41,731 bases of DNA from SAR202 cluster bacterium Io17-Chloro-G4 (lineage in GTDB: Bacteria > Chloroflexota > Dehalococcoidia > Lucifugimonadales > UBA3495): assembly GCA_002816455.1 (NCBI GenBank), contig MUCR01000060.1, positions 1 to 41,731 of the forward strand, read 5' to 3'. The notes under the pieces were generated by a model. It saw only the letters and a program-made list of their open reading frames with translations. It had not been told where the DNA came from and made no database searches. Within the stretch, counting starts at the first letter, position 1; each line of letters starts with the position of its first letter. The translations under genes were made by a program, and so were the position numbers. Positions 40,769 to 41,731 of this stretch are shown piece by piece.

Positions 40769-41695
40769 TTGGCTAACGATTACGATGTTCTGGTCGTAGG
40801 AGGCGGGCTGGCCGGCCTGACTGCTGGCATGTTTGGCGCTCGCTATGGTCTAAAGACCGGCTTAATCGAGCAAATGATGGGCGGGGCCCAGATCATCAAC
40901 ATCGAAAAAATCGAGAATTTTCCCGGTTTTCCTCAAGGAATCGCCGGAGCTGAGTTGGCCCCTGCGGTGCAAGAGCAGGCGATGGACGCCGGAGTGGAGA
41001 TAATTATGGCCGAGGCCACCGGCGTGTCCCGTGACGGCAACTACAAAGTAGTGGCCACCGACGGCGGCGAATATAGAGCAAAGGCGGTGATTCTGGCAGG
41101 AGGCTCCACACTGCGCAAGCTGGGCATCCCCGGCGAAGAAGAAATGTACGGCCGGGGCGTGTCCCAATGCGCCACCTGCGACGGTCCTCTTTACATGGGA
41201 CAAGTGATTGGCGTCGTGGGTGGAGGCGACTCGGCCGCCGATGAAGCCCTGACCTTAACCCAGTATGCTGACCGGGTTCTGCTCTTCCACAAAAAGGAGC
41301 AACTGGACGCCCAACAGGTTCTGCAAGACCGGGTGCACCAAGACCGGGGCATCGAGGTGGTATACAATTCATCCATCGAGGCGGTGCTCGGGGAAGATAC
41401 CGTTTCAGGAGTGCGGGTCCGTAACGTAGTCACCAACATTGAAAACGTCGTGGATCTGACGGGCTTGTTCGTTTACGTAGGCTTGGAGCCTAATTCGCGG
41501 TTGCTGCAGGGATTGGTGAAGCTGGACAATGCGGGCCATGTTCCTGTGAACGTATCCATGGAGACGGAAGTGCCCGGCCTATATGCCGCTGGCGACATCC
41601 GTCAGCAGTCCGCTTCCCAACTGGTGACATCGGCAGGGGACGGGGCCACGGCAGCGATCGCCGCGTTCAAATACATCAATAGTCAGAGTTGGTGA
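40769..41695 (+). CDS. trxB: Thioredoxin reductase (NADPH-dependent flavoprotein)
   Basis: A 308-residue protein starting at TTG with AGGAGG 8 bases upstream. DVLVVGGGLAGLTAGMFG is the FAD loop; GVVGGGDSAADEALTLT is the NADPH loop; CATCDG (Cys134, Cys137) is the redox-active pair. The end (MVTSAGDGATAAIAAFKYI-like) is typical. It reduces thioredoxin. No thioredoxin gene is in the window. Confidence 0.95.
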   Translation: MANDYDVLVVGGGLAGLTAGMFGARYGLKTGLIEQMMGGAQIINIEKIENFPGFPQGIAGAELAPAVQEQAMDAGVEIIMAEATGVSRDGNYKVVATDGGEYRAKAVILAGGSTLRKLGIPGEEEMYGRGVSQCATCDGPLYMGQVIGVVGGGDSAADEALTLTQYADRVLLFHKKEQLDAQQVLQDRVHQDRGIEVVYNSSIEAVLGEDTVSGVRVRNVVTNIENVVDLTGLFVYVGLEPNSRLLQGLVKLDNAGHVPVNVSMETEVPGLYAAGDIRQQSASQLVTSAGDGATAAIAAFKYINSQSW

Positions 41696-41708
41696 TTGCT
41701 ACCCTTCC

Positions 41709-41731
41709 CGCTCATGGTGAGCTTGTCGAAC
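41709..41731. repeat. Start of a possible dispersed repeat
   Basis: CCGCTCATGGTGAGCTTGTCGAAC, read on the minus strand as GTTCGACAAGCTCACCATGA, is a phrase common in dispersed intergenic repeats of many bacteria. Only its edge is visible here. Confidence 0.35.

Noticed and set aside
40579-40776. 65-codon plus-strand frame before trxB
   Set aside because: It runs across the 32-bp tandem duplication and overlaps the trxB start; no family pattern.

Overview
The window looks like a piece of a free-living, Gram-positive-type (single-membrane) Chloroflexota genome of the SAR202/Dehalococcoidia kind. This is an inference from gene content: PIG-L, S15-type and DUF885 hydrolases, a GWSDGLPVVPP protein, OFA-like MFS carriers, many TTG starts, and surface proteins with C-terminal membrane anchors. 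No 16S gene or phage is present.

Layout. 1-1255 (minus): the start of a NuoE-like [2Fe-2S] subunit cut by the window edge, then a UGSC-family selenoprotein whose frame is interrupted by a single in-frame TGA followed by a SECIS-like hairpin. 1486-6890 (plus): a strong promoter and three exported, unrecognised envelope proteins. 6934-14121 (minus): two MFS carriers, a DUF2283/DUF4258-like toxin-antitoxin-type pair, the GWSDGLPVVPP protein, a 3-hydroxyisobutyrate-dehydrogenase-family enzyme, a carboxymuconolactone-decarboxylase-family protein and a metallo-beta-lactamase-fold hydrolase. This looks like accessory catabolism. apt follows on the same strand.

14946-20728 (plus): an almost perfect promoter drives tRNA-Thr(TGT), tRNA-Tyr(GTA), tRNA-Thr(GGT), tuf, rpmG, secE, nusG, rplK, rplA, an attenuator-like L10 leader, rplJ and rplL. 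rpoB does not follow; a 72-residue zinc-ribbon protein does. 21194-24941: an S41-family lipoprotein whose nucleophile serine is a glycine, an EthD-like protein and a DUF885 metallopeptidase-like protein.

24948-36476 (minus): PIG-L deacetylase, DUF502 membrane protein, MshA-like glycosyltransferase, FemAB/GNAT-like transferase, folE, thrC, hom, a parvulin-type foldase, rpsR, ssb, rpsF and glyA. rpsF has its own promoter, and a run of mostly short gaps suggests co-transcription from rpsF to the glycosyltransferase. 36866-41731: a methyltransferase, two alpha/beta hydrolases and a thioredoxin reductase.

Most notable points: the Sec-containing UGSC gene with its hairpin; long acidic or low-complexity extensions on three ribosomal proteins (L10, S6 with 51-bp tandem repeats, S18); the S41 homologue lacking its serine; a folE frame that appears to start at ATT; and the three-gene envelope cluster.
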